From assembly GCA_029936425.1 (NCBI GenBank), contig JAPYSU010000004.1, positions 62,001 through 126,000 on the forward strand: a DNA stretch of 64,000 bases. The letters are read 5' to 3'. Shown here in pieces: positions 15,259 to 23,408 of this stretch. This DNA comes from Litorimonas sp. (GTDB lineage: Bacteria; Pseudomonadota; Alphaproteobacteria; Caulobacterales; Maricaulaceae). The notes beneath the pieces were generated by a model. That model saw only the letters and a program-made list of their open reading frames with translations. It was not told the DNA's origin and searched no databases. Numbering within the stretch: position 1 is the stretch's first letter; each line of letters begins with the position of its first letter. Position numbers and translations under genes: made by a program.

Positions 15259-16668
15259 ATGTTTAAAACGCTTCTACTTTCCATTTGTCTTTGTTTTTCC
15301 TTCAGCCAAGCGGTGATTGCCGCTCCGGCCCCTGATGGCTTTACGGAGCTGACAAAACGGTTGAGCCCCTCTGTGGTTAATATCTCGACGGCTCAGACCA
15401 TTCAGATTGAAACGGAGGAGGTTCCGGCCTTCCCGGAAGGCTCCCCTCTGGAGCGGTTCAATGACTTTTTCGGACGCGGAAATAATCGGGACGGCCGCGT
15501 TTCAAAGTCACTTGGCTCAGGCTTTGTTATCGATGCGGTCGGGCATATCGTCACCAATAATCACGTTATTCAGGACGCCGACCTTATCGAAGTCACATTT
15601 CCAAGCGGCGATACGTTTGAAGCGGAATTGATTGGCCGCGACCCCGCAACCGATATCGCTGTGCTTAAAATCGATACAGGCAAAGATCTTCCTTTCGTTC
15701 GATTCGGAGATTCCGACACCGCTGAAGTCGGGGAATGGGTTATCGCGATCGGTAACCCGTTTGGGTATTCAGGATCAGTCGCCGCCGGTATCATTTCGGC
15801 CCGTAACCGCGATATCTCTCACGGCAGCTACGATGATTTCATTCAAACGGATGTCGCCATCAACCAGGGCAATTCCGGCGGTCCGCTTTTTGATATGGAC
15901 GGCGATGTTATCGGCGTGAATACCGCCATTTTGTCCCCGACCGGTTATAGCGTCGGAATCAGTTTCTCCGTTCCGTCTGAACTGGCGGAATCAGTCGTAA
16001 ATCAGCTTATCGAATTCGGCGAGACGCGCCGCGGTTATCTCGGGGTAAGGCCGCAGGAGGTCAGCCCGACGCTCGCCCGATCCTATGGACTGGACGACAC
16101 ATTCGGCGCGCTTGTAACGTCCATTGTGAAAGATTCACCTGCGGAAAAAGCTGGTTTGGAAAAAGGCGACTTGATTACGGCTGTGGGCGGCCAGCGGCTG
16201 GAAAGCTCGCGCTTGCTCAGCCGCCGTATTGCCGAGGCCGAAATCGGAGAAGCCCTCGAAATTACCTATATCCGCAAGCGCCGGACGCGCACGGCCAATG
16301 TCACGATTGAAAGGCTTGAAGAGCAGGTCACCAAAGAGGAAAAAGAACGCCGTGCCGATGAGGAAAACAACGCCGAACGCTCTGTAAATGGAATCTATGT
16401 AGAGGCTTTAAGCGACGAGACGCGGGCTAAATATCGTATTGATGATCGCATTGAAGGCGTCCGGGTGTCCAAGGTCGATAGATATGCCGAGGCCAGCGGG
16501 AAAATACTGGTCGGCGATATAATCGAAGAAGTCGGATTTGAGGCCGTAGATTCCCCTAAAGCGTTTGAAGACGCCGTGGCGGCGGCTAAAGATTTTGAAG
16601 CGCCGGTGACGTTCTTGATAAACCGGGGCGGAAATTACATTTTTTACGCCCTGACGGTCACGTCCTAG
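15259..16668 (+). CDS. degP: Periplasmic Do/HtrA serine protease (DegP-like)
   Basis: A 469-residue envelope quality-control protease and chaperone. Signal peptide of ~20 residues (CFSFSQAVIAAPA). The trypsin-like domain shows the triad in order: NNHVIQD (His), DIAVLKID (Asp) and QGNSGGPLF (Ser in GNSGG). PDZ1 follows (RRGYLGVRPQEV, VKDSPAEKAGLEKGD). The C-terminal PDZ2 part is present but less regular (VSKVDRYAEASGKILVGDIIEEV). Between them is a charged helix (EEQVTKEEKERRADEENN). Its TAG stop shares the bases CTAG with the convergent serB stop. It functions with HflKC/FtsH in membrane protein quality control. Confidence 0.95.
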   Translation: MFKTLLLSICLCFSFSQAVIAAPAPDGFTELTKRLSPSVVNISTAQTIQIETEEVPAFPEGSPLERFNDFFGRGNNRDGRVSKSLGSGFVIDAVGHIVTNNHVIQDADLIEVTFPSGDTFEAELIGRDPATDIAVLKIDTGKDLPFVRFGDSDTAEVGEWVIAIGNPFGYSGSVAAGIISARNRDISHGSYDDFIQTDVAINQGNSGGPLFDMDGDVIGVNTAILSPTGYSVGISFSVPSELAESVVNQLIEFGETRRGYLGVRPQEVSPTLARSYGLDDTFGALVTSIVKDSPAEKAGLEKGDLITAVGGQRLESSRLLSRRIAEAEIGEALEITYIRKRRTRTANVTIERLEEQVTKEEKERRADEENNAERSVNGIYVEALSDETRAKYRIDDRIEGVRVSKVDRYAEASGKILVGDIIEEVGFEAVDSPKAFEDAVAAAKDFEAPVTFLINRGGNYIFYALTVTS

Positions 16669-17549
16669 CCGGCTTCGACAAATTCGCTGTCTGAATAGCC
16701 CTGGAAATAAAGGGCGGTTCTTAAATCTGTATGATTGATGGCGCAATGCGCCGCTGCGGCCACGGTAGGCTTTGCGTAATAGGCAATGCCCAGGCCGGAC
16801 GCGGTGACCATGGCAAGGTCATTGGCGCCGTCTCCGATAGCCACAGCCGCCTCTGGCCCCCCCAAATTCTTCGAATAGTCTTTCAACCGTCCCAGCTTTG
16901 CCTCTCTTCCCAAAATAGGCGGTTGAACCTGACCTGTGAGCGCTTCGCCATCATCCATTAAAATATTGGCGTGGTGGTGTTCAAACCCGGCCGCTTTGGC
17001 GACCCGGCTTGAGAAGAAGGTAAAGCCGCCGGAGACGACGACCGTTTCCGCGCCATTGGCTTTCATCGTGGCGCATAATGTCTTTGCGCCCTCATTGAGG
17101 GTGATGCGGTCCTGGAAACAGGTTTGAAGATCAGAGAGGGGGAGGCCGTTTAAAAGCGCCACACGGTCTGTCAGAGCCCCTTCAAAGCCGATTTCGCCGC
17201 GCATGGCCCGTTCCGTAATGGCGCTGACCTTGTCCTTAAATCCCGCAAAGTCGGCTAGTTCGTCGATACATTCCTGTCCGATAAGCGTGGAATCCATGTC
17301 GCAGATCAGGAGTTTCTTTTTCCGTCCGATTTTTCCCTGAAGGCAATAATCTACTTCCGGATGGGCTCCTTTCAGGGTTTCATCGATCTCTTCTTTCGTC
17401 AGCCCGGCTCGGGCAAGCCCTTCAACCGCTTTCCCGTCAGACAGGATTGTCGTTTCCCTGAGTCCAAAGGCTTTAACCAAGCTTTCAATAGCAGAACCGT
17501 CTTTTTTCTTCAGGACAAGTGTCAGAATTTGGTCTATCGCGTTTGCCAT
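16665..17549 (-). CDS. serB: Phosphoserine phosphatase
   Basis: The last step of serine biosynthesis. 294 residues. A ~75-residue N-terminal regulatory-like region precedes the HAD phosphatase domain: LICDMDSTLIGQE (nucleophile Asp in DMDST), VVVSGGFTFFSSRVA (motif II, Ser) and VAIGDGANDLAMV (motif IV Asp pair), with the Lys of motif III in GREAKLGRLKDY. ATG at 17549 is chosen over ATG 17558 because GGAG lies 10 bases before it and only 1 base before the other. It is divergent from miaA with only ~15-33 bases between the start codons. Its stop overlaps that of degP on the opposite strand. Confidence 0.95.
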   Translation of the reverse strand: MANAIDQILTLVLKKKDGSAIESLVKAFGLRETTILSDGKAVEGLARAGLTKEEIDETLKGAHPEVDYCLQGKIGRKKKLLICDMDSTLIGQECIDELADFAGFKDKVSAITERAMRGEIGFEGALTDRVALLNGLPLSDLQTCFQDRITLNEGAKTLCATMKANGAETVVVSGGFTFFSSRVAKAAGFEHHHANILMDDGEALTGQVQPPILGREAKLGRLKDYSKNLGGPEAAVAIGDGANDLAMVTASGLGIAYYAKPTVAAAAHCAINHTDLRTALYFQGYSDSEFVEAG

Positions 17550-17582
17550 AATGGGCATGCTCCAATGATATCGTCTCGGTCG

Positions 17583-18503
17583 ATGAAACCTGTTCTGTGT
17601 ATTGCAGGGCCAACCGCCAGCGGCAAGAGCGGCGCGGCTCTGGCGATTGCAAAATCTGTGAACGGTGAAATTATCAACGCCGATGCCCTGCAGGTGTATT
17701 CCGATATCCGCATATTGTCGGCGCGCCCAAGTGAGAGCGAAATAAGAACCGTTCCACATCACCTCTACGGCTATGTCAGCGGCGGGACGCATTACTCCGG
17801 AGGACATTGGGTGAGGGCAGCCATGCCCGTCATCCTGAATGTGCTCGCGCGGGGAAAAATTCCTATTCTGGTCGGGGGAACCGGGCTGTATTTCAAATCT
17901 CTTTTCGAGGGTTTGGCCTCTGTCCCCACGATTGACCCGGGCCTGATTCTCGAAATTGATAGCCTCATAGAAGGAGAGGGAATCAAATCGGTCTTGGCCG
18001 AAGCGAAAATTCTTGACCCCAAAGGCACGGCTCGTTTGCAGGGGGAAGATCCGCAGCGGCTGACCCGCCTGTTAAGCGTCGTAAAACAAACGGGACACCC
18101 GCTTCATGTTTGGCAGTCTCAGACACGTCCTGAAATTCCGGCGACTTTCGCTTTGCGATATGTATTGATGCCGCCTCGAGACAAATTATACGAGCGCATT
18201 AATTCCCGTTTTGAAAGCATGGTATCTGGCGGCGGAATGAAAGAGGCCCGTCAGGTTTTTGAAAAATACGGAGCTGACGGAACAGCGCCTATGTTAAAAG
18301 CCATTGGTCTCTCTCACCTTTTGCGGCATTTGAAAGGGGAGTTGACCTATGAGCGGTCAATAGAGCTGGCCAAGCGGGATACGCGCCGTTTTGCCAAACG
18401 GCAAATGACCTGGTTTCGTAACCAATGCGTTGACTGGAAGCATAAAGAAGAATTGAATATCAGTATGATAGAAAAAGATATTCAACTATGGGAAACGTCA
18501 TGA
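17583..18503 (+). CDS. miaA: tRNA dimethylallyltransferase
   Basis: Adds the dimethylallyl group to A37 of tRNAs that read codons starting with U. 306 residues. N-terminal P-loop IAGPTASGKSGAA, then NADALQVYSD (catalytic Asp region), LVGGTGLYFKSL and the C-terminal TRRFAKRQMTWFRNQ. The start is chosen so that the P-loop follows the first few residues, as in the family; ATG at 17565 is an alternative. The stop overlaps the next gene's ATG (ATGA), indicating coupling. Confidence 0.95.
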   Translation: MKPVLCIAGPTASGKSGAALAIAKSVNGEIINADALQVYSDIRILSARPSESEIRTVPHHLYGYVSGGTHYSGGHWVRAAMPVILNVLARGKIPILVGGTGLYFKSLFEGLASVPTIDPGLILEIDSLIEGEGIKSVLAEAKILDPKGTARLQGEDPQRLTRLLSVVKQTGHPLHVWQSQTRPEIPATFALRYVLMPPRDKLYERINSRFESMVSGGGMKEARQVFEKYGADGTAPMLKAIGLSHLLRHLKGELTYERSIELAKRDTRRFAKRQMTWFRNQCVDWKHKEELNISMIEKDIQLWETS

Positions 18504-19162
18504 GCCGTCGCCAGTCTCTGATATTTGCGATTATATTTTCTCTGGTGATCGTGGCGACCTTTGTCTTGGGCCGGTTCGTTTTCGATATCGATTTATCGAT
18601 TTATGAGGGGAGACTGCAAAGCCTCAGAGGCTCTATCTGGGGCCTGCCCGTTGTGATTGGCATTTTCACAGTGGCCTCATTTTTCGGCCTTCCGCAATGG
18701 GCGCTTATCACTGTTTCTGTCGTAGCCTTCGGTCCGGCCATCGGCGCGGTCTATTCTTGGATGGCGACTCTCTTTTCGGCCATGATAAATTTCTGGCTTG
18801 CCGACCTGCTGGGTCGTGAGAGGCTCAGCCGCCTGACAGGGCCGCGTCTTGGCAATGTGTTGGACCGTATAAAACGTAATGGTTTGCTCTGGAGTTTTGT
18901 AGTTCGGTTGGTCCCGACAGGGCCGTTTATCCTCGTGAATATGGCTGCTGGCGTTTCATCGATTACAACGCGGTCTTTTTTAATCGGCACGGCCTTGGGG
19001 ATTATTCCCAAAATTCTTGTCGTGGCGCTTTTGGCGAAAGGCGTGTTTGCCGGACTGGATGGCCGAATGATGTCGCTGGTCTTTATCTTGCTGGCAGTAG
19101 CCGCCATTGGGCTGACCTTCTGGCTGCAAAAACGTTTCGGCGTGCCGAAACCAAAAACTTAG
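18500..19162 (+). CDS. TVP38/TMEM64 (VTT-domain) family membrane protein
   Basis: A 220-residue integral membrane protein of the DedA/VTT superfamily with about five or six helices. Characteristic parts are the first helix LIFAIIFSLVIVATFVLG, the re-entrant-like FFGLPQWALITVSVVAFGPAIGAVYS, and the conserved FVVRLVPTGPFILVNMAAGVSSI (the R-x-x-P-x-x-P/G type loop). Relatives are linked to lipid scrambling or undecaprenyl-phosphate recycling, but this protein's substrate is unknown. ATG at 18500 overlaps the miaA stop; an in-frame ATG lies at 18488. The stop overlaps the convergent hydrolase stop by 4 bases. Confidence 0.82.
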   Translation: MSRRQSLIFAIIFSLVIVATFVLGRFVFDIDLSIYEGRLQSLRGSIWGLPVVIGIFTVASFFGLPQWALITVSVVAFGPAIGAVYSWMATLFSAMINFWLADLLGRERLSRLTGPRLGNVLDRIKRNGLLWSFVVRLVPTGPFILVNMAAGVSSITTRSFLIGTALGIIPKILVVALLAKGVFAGLDGRMMSLVFILLAVAAIGLTFWLQKRFGVPKPKT

Positions 19163-20355
19163 CTTTTATCATCCAAATTTAGCCAGTCCTGCTTGGGCAG
19201 GCCATATAGCTGATCCATAAATTCGAATTGTAGGCCGGTAGGTTGATAATGGGGGCTGTTCCACATGACGGCTATGCCCGAGCGTATTTCCGGATCAAAA
19301 AGAATGAGAGAGCGGTAGCCTTCAACTCCGCCGCGATGGCCCACAACTTTGTGGCCTTTATAGTTGTAAACCCGGAATCCCATTCCGTAATGGGCGTTCG
19401 TCATTTGGCCAAAACGGCGATTGATATAGCTTTGCTCTCTGCGGGTGCGGATCAACGGTGTTTGCAAGGCTTTCTGGACATTTTCGAGCTCTGACGAGGC
19501 TCCGGGAAACTCGTCCTGCATCTGCGCCGTCATCCAGCGGGCCAGATCCTTGATTGAGGAGTTCACGCCTGCCGCAGCCGGGACGCGGTAATAGGTCGGT
19601 TGAACTTCATCAATGACTTGTCCTCTTCGTCCATGCGGCTTGGCCCAGGATTTGGACTGCAGAAGACCTTCATAGCTGACAGTCGCCGTGCTCATGCCGA
19701 AACGGTCAAAAACACCTGTTTTGACAACGGACTTGTAAGGTAGGCCGGTCAAAGTCTGCACAATTTCCGTCGCCGCATCATAAGCCACATTCTGATAAGT
19801 ATGACAGGTGGCGGGGGCGCATTGATAAGGGAGCGACTCAAGCATCTGTCTTATTTCTTTTGCGCCGCGTCCGCCTTCGATTTTATCATCATAGGCATTT
19901 CTGACGATGCCGATTTGATGAGAGAGGAGATGGGTTATATCGACCTTTGTTTCTGATGGCGGAAGTTTCAAGGTCGGCGACAGGTCCATGGCAGGCGTGT
20001 CGAGTTTAAGCTTTCCTTCTCGCGCCATATTGACGAGAACATGCGCGGCGACGCCTTTGGAAACAGAGGCCCAGCGAAAGACGGTATCTGCACTGACGAG
20101 ATCCCCTGAGCCTTTCACGGTTTCGCCATACCCTTTGGCAAAAGTAATCTTGCCGTTCTCAACTATCGCAACGGCCATGCCGGCCATTTCCAGCTTTGAC
20201 ATGATTTCCTGGGCTCTGAGGTCAAATTCCTTCGTCTCAATGGGCGGAGTCGTAGGAGCTTGCCCGCTCGCCTTCGTGTCGGGATTTGGAGTCGATGAGA
20301 CGGGCGCTGAAAAGATAAGGGCAAAGAGGCCAAGAAGAACAAATCGAAATAACAT
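19159..20355 (-). CDS. Exported beta-lactamase/class-C-like serine hydrolase
   Basis: A 398-residue protein with a signal peptide (FVLLGLFALIFSAPVSS). The serine beta-lactamase/PBP fold is shown by WASVSKGVAAH (SxxK nucleophile), CHTYQNVAYDAA (YxN) and VVGHRGGVEGY (the H/KxG strand). The segment MAGMAVAIVENGKITFAKGYGE is typical of the class C superfamily of esterases, D-peptidases and beta-lactamases. True beta-lactamase activity should not be assumed. It is on the same strand as uppP, 91 bases downstream, so both may belong to one cell-wall-related transcript. Confidence 0.88.
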   Translation of the reverse strand: MLFRFVLLGLFALIFSAPVSSTPNPDTKASGQAPTTPPIETKEFDLRAQEIMSKLEMAGMAVAIVENGKITFAKGYGETVKGSGDLVSADTVFRWASVSKGVAAHVLVNMAREGKLKLDTPAMDLSPTLKLPPSETKVDITHLLSHQIGIVRNAYDDKIEGGRGAKEIRQMLESLPYQCAPATCHTYQNVAYDAATEIVQTLTGLPYKSVVKTGVFDRFGMSTATVSYEGLLQSKSWAKPHGRRGQVIDEVQPTYYRVPAAAGVNSSIKDLARWMTAQMQDEFPGASSELENVQKALQTPLIRTRREQSYINRRFGQMTNAHYGMGFRVYNYKGHKVVGHRGGVEGYRSLILFDPEIRSGIAVMWNSPHYQPTGLQFEFMDQLYGLPKQDWLNLDDKS

Positions 20356-20445
20356 TACACCTTGCGTAGAATGGTTTGCGCTATCCTGTCCAGAACAGGC
20401 TTCAGTATTTTAGCTCAAGATAAATTACTTTTAATTCATAAAGGC

Positions 20446-21261
20446 TTAGGCGGAAAAAATCCAAATCAAGAGAGCACTACCCAAAACCAGACGGTAGAGC
20501 ATGAAGGGGAGCATGCCGATACGGCTGATCCATTTCATGAATAAAGAGATGCAGGCAAAGGCGGCCACAAAGGACAGAGCGGCCACCCAGAGTCCGTCTG
20601 TCAGGCTTGCGCCAGCTAGTTCGCTGTTAGTGGCGCCTGCTAGGCTGTATAGGGCAAACAAGCCGCCTACGCCAATGATGGGCAGGCTCATCAGCATGGA
20701 GAAACGGGCGGCTTCGACGCGGGTCAGACCCATGGCGCGCGCAGCCGTCATGGTAATGCCCGAACGGGATGTTCCGGGAATAAGGGCGACGGCTTGCGCG
20801 AGGCCGAGCCCGAAGGCGCCTTTCCAGGTCAGGTCTTCGGTTGTGCGTGTTTCTTTTCCCCAGACGTCAGAGAGCCAGAGCAAAACCCCAAATACGATTG
20901 TCGTGATCGCAATGATGAGAGGCGACCGAATAGCCTCGTCCCACCCGCCTAAACGTAAAATCGCACCAAGCAGCAGGGCAGGCGGTGTCGCGATGATCAG
21001 GTTTAGCGCTAAAACCGAGTCCGTATTGAGCCGGCGTTTCAGCAGATCCATCAGGCCTGTCAAAATGGAGCCAACATCTTTGCGGAAATAGAGCAATACC
21101 GCAAAGAGCGATCCAAAATGTGCCATGACATCGATGAGAGGGCCCTGATCCCGCCATCCCAGGATTTTGGCGGGCAAAATCAGGTGTGCCGAGCTGGAAA
21201 TTGGCAAGAACTCTGTCAGTCCCTGAATAAGAGCCAGTATTGTGAGATGTAGCCATGACAT
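20446..21261 (-). CDS. uppP: Undecaprenyl-diphosphatase
   Basis: Recycles the cell-wall lipid carrier by dephosphorylating undecaprenyl pyrophosphate in the inner membrane. 271 residues with about eight helices. Conserved catalytic segments: LIQGLTEFLPISSSAHL (with the E of the (E/Q)xxxE motif) and PGTSRSGITMTAARAMG (PGxSRSxxT), both intact. The start MSWLHLTILALIQG is standard. It is divergent from gltD across ~290 bases. Confidence 0.95.
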   Translation of the reverse strand: MSWLHLTILALIQGLTEFLPISSSAHLILPAKILGWRDQGPLIDVMAHFGSLFAVLLYFRKDVGSILTGLMDLLKRRLNTDSVLALNLIIATPPALLLGAILRLGGWDEAIRSPLIIAITTIVFGVLLWLSDVWGKETRTTEDLTWKGAFGLGLAQAVALIPGTSRSGITMTAARAMGLTRVEAARFSMLMSLPIIGVGGLFALYSLAGATNSELAGASLTDGLWVAALSFVAAFACISLFMKWISRIGMLPFMLYRLVLGSALLIWIFSA

Positions 21262-21479
21262 GATGTGTTTCTATGCCCTGAAGGTTACGGCTTTATTAGG
21301 GCGGCGGGGTGTCCGGCATGCGCAAAAGCGGCGTAAAATTGTCAAAAATCACAGGATTTTATCTCATGTAAGCTACAAAGTAGTTTTTGAGTGCAAATTA
21401 AGCGAAAGCAAAAAATTGTTAAAAAGTATATTATTAACATATGCCTAGGGGAAAAATAACTTTTAAATTTTATCAAAAT

Positions 21480-21508
21480 TTGACAGATTGTCGCATCTTG
21501 CTCTTTTA
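21480..21508 (+). promoter_or_regulatory. Candidate sigma-70 promoter of gltD
   Basis: A perfect -35 box TTGACA (21480-21485) with a 17-base spacer to a weak -10 CTTTTA (21503-21508), 45 bases before the gltD start. The upstream stretch (21400-21480) is markedly A/T-rich, as in UP-element regions. The rest of the 290-base uppP-gltD gap shows no other clear feature. Confidence 0.4.
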
Positions 21509-21552
21509 GGTGGTTGTGTGTACAGAGAGCCCGAATATCAAGTGAGGGCCTC

Positions 21553-22986
21553 ATGGCTAAGTCAAACAAAATGTTGAAATTTACCCAGACTGAGCGGGAC
21601 ATGCCTGCAAAAAGGGCGGCGACGGAACGACGTGACGATTTTTTGGAGATTTACGGCGATTACGTCGAAGCGAAAGCCGAGGAGCAAGCTTCGCGCTGTT
21701 CTCAGTGCGGCGTCCCGTTTTGCCAGAACCACTGCCCGCTTGAAAACAATATTCCCGATTGGCTTAAACTCACAGCAGAAGGCCGCGTCAAAGAAGCCTG
21801 GGAAGTCTCCAGCGCCACAAATAATATGCCCGAAATCTGCGGACGGATTTGTCCGCAGGACCGTCTGTGCGAAGGCTCTTGCGTGATTGAGCAGTCCGGC
21901 CATGGCACAGTGACAATTGGTTCGGTTGAGCGCTATCTGACCGACAAGGCATGGGAAGAAGAGTGGATAGAGCCTATCAAGCCCCTGCGTGAACGCGTTG
22001 GGAGCGTTGGAATTATCGGGGCAGGCCCGGCCGGACTAGCGGCCGCAGAGCAGCTTCGCCTTCAGGGGTGGCAGGTCACGGTTTATGATCGTCATGACCG
22101 GGCGGGCGGACTTTTGATCTATGGGATCCCGAACTTCAAACTGGAAAAGAAAATCGTGCAGCGCCGGACGAAGCGTCTGGAAGACGGCGGAATTGAATTT
22201 GTCATGAATTGCGATGTCGGGGTGGACATCACCTTTGATAAGCTTCGCGAAAAGCATCAGGCCGTTCTGATTGCAACGGGCGTTTACAAGGCGCGCGATC
22301 TGGAATGTCCCGGGAGCGGCGCCGAAGGCGTAAGTGCGGCTCTGCCTTTTCTGATAGACTCAAACCGGCGCGGCTTAGGGGATGAAGTGAGCGGCGAGAC
22401 GGCAGAAGGCAGAAATGTCGTCGTCATTGGCGGCGGAGATACGGCCATGGATTGCGTTCGGACGGCCGTCCGTCAGGGCGCAAAATCCGTGACTTGTCTC
22501 TATCGCCGCGACCATGCTAATATGCCAGGCTCCCGGCGCGAAACAGCGAATGCGCAGGAAGAGGGCGTGACCTTTGAGTGGCTCGCGGCTCCCAAATCCA
22601 TTCACGATGAGGGCGGAAAGACCAGCGCGGTCCGGGCCGATCGGATGCGCCTCGGCCAAAAAGACGCTTCAGGACGTCAGAGCCCGGAAGCCATTGAAGG
22701 GGCGGAGTTCGATGTGGAAGCCGATCTTGTCATCAAGGCTCTGGGCTTCTCGCCGGAAGATATGAAAGTCATGTCCGAAGAGCTGACCACAACGCGTTGG
22801 GGAACGGTGCGGGTCAATCCGCTGACGTTTGAGACCAATCTGCCAGGGGTTTACGCTGCCGGGGATATTGTTCGCGGCGCGTCCCTCGTTGTCTGGGCTA
22901 TTCGCGAGGGCCGGGACGCAGCTGAGCACATGCACAAATATCTGCGTGATCTGGAGCGCGCTGAAACCAAAGTCGCGGCGGAGTAG
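21553..22986 (+). CDS. gltD: Glutamate synthase (NADPH) small subunit
   Basis: Passes electrons from NADPH through FAD and two [4Fe-4S] clusters to the large subunit. 477 residues. N-terminal cysteine clusters: CSQCGVPFCQNHCP and CGRICPQDRLCEGSC. FAD-binding VGIIGAGPAGLAAAEQL, NADPH-binding VVVIGGGDTAMDCVRTA and C-terminal GVYAAGDIVRGASLVVWAI. ATG 21553 is chosen because family members begin close to the MLKFTQ segment; TTG 21514 is an unlikely upstream alternative. It lies upstream of gltB, with a GFA-type gene between. Confidence 0.95.
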   Translation: MAKSNKMLKFTQTERDMPAKRAATERRDDFLEIYGDYVEAKAEEQASRCSQCGVPFCQNHCPLENNIPDWLKLTAEGRVKEAWEVSSATNNMPEICGRICPQDRLCEGSCVIEQSGHGTVTIGSVERYLTDKAWEEEWIEPIKPLRERVGSVGIIGAGPAGLAAAEQLRLQGWQVTVYDRHDRAGGLLIYGIPNFKLEKKIVQRRTKRLEDGGIEFVMNCDVGVDITFDKLREKHQAVLIATGVYKARDLECPGSGAEGVSAALPFLIDSNRRGLGDEVSGETAEGRNVVVIGGGDTAMDCVRTAVRQGAKSVTCLYRRDHANMPGSRRETANAQEEGVTFEWLAAPKSIHDEGGKTSAVRADRMRLGQKDASGRQSPEAIEGAEFDVEADLVIKALGFSPEDMKVMSEELTTTRWGTVRVNPLTFETNLPGVYAAGDIVRGASLVVWAIREGRDAAEHMHKYLRDLERAETKVAAE

Positions 22987-22990
22987 GGCC

Positions 22991-23389
22991 ATGACAAAAT
23001 TAATCGGAAAATGTTTGTGTGGTTCAGTGCGCGTATCAGCCAAGGGCGGCGTCACAGATGTTGAAGCCTGCCATTGCGGCATGTGCCGACGTCAAAATGG
23101 CGGCGGGGCCTATTACGGCGTGCATTTTTCAGACGGCGTAATCTTCGAAGGAGAGAGTGCAAAATGGCTTTCAACATCTGAGTGGGGCGAACGCGGATTT
23201 TGTACAAATTGTGGGTCCACAATAGGTTGGCGAAGAAAAACAGCCCGCGACCAAGCCTCCGTTTCTGCTGGACTGTTCGACGATTTCGAAGCGCGGGTTG
23301 GACTTCATATCTTTACGGATGAAGGTCCTGCTTACACCACTATACCCCATGACGCGCCTCACAAAACCAGCGCGCAAGCCATTAAATAA
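22991..23389 (+). CDS. GFA/CENP-V-like zinc-binding protein
   Basis: A 132-residue protein of the GFA family (glutathione-dependent formaldehyde-activating-like fold). Zinc-ligand cysteines: GKCLCGSVRV, EACHCGMCRRQNGG and GFCTNCGSTIGW, the standard CxC ... CxxC ... CxxC pattern. Family members act on, or are named for, formaldehyde-glutathione adducts, but most have no proven reaction. It starts 5 bases after gltD and ends about 20 bases before gltB, so it should be co-expressed with glutamate synthase. Its frame, base composition and spacing look native. Confidence 0.88.
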   Translation: MTKLIGKCLCGSVRVSAKGGVTDVEACHCGMCRRQNGGGAYYGVHFSDGVIFEGESAKWLSTSEWGERGFCTNCGSTIGWRRKTARDQASVSAGLFDDFEARVGLHIFTDEGPAYTTIPHDAPHKTSAQAIK

Positions 23390-23408
23390 TTCAAGGAAAG
23401 CCAGAAAC

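Noticed and set aside
17550..17807. N-terminal extension of serB by up to 86 residues
   Set aside because: It would overlap the divergent miaA gene, and the extra residues do not resemble the family. The GGAG site supports the short start.
19159..20355. Antibiotic-resistance beta-lactamase
   Set aside because: SxxK and YxN motifs are shared by esterases and D-peptidases of this large superfamily. Nothing in the sequence or context indicates beta-lactam resistance.
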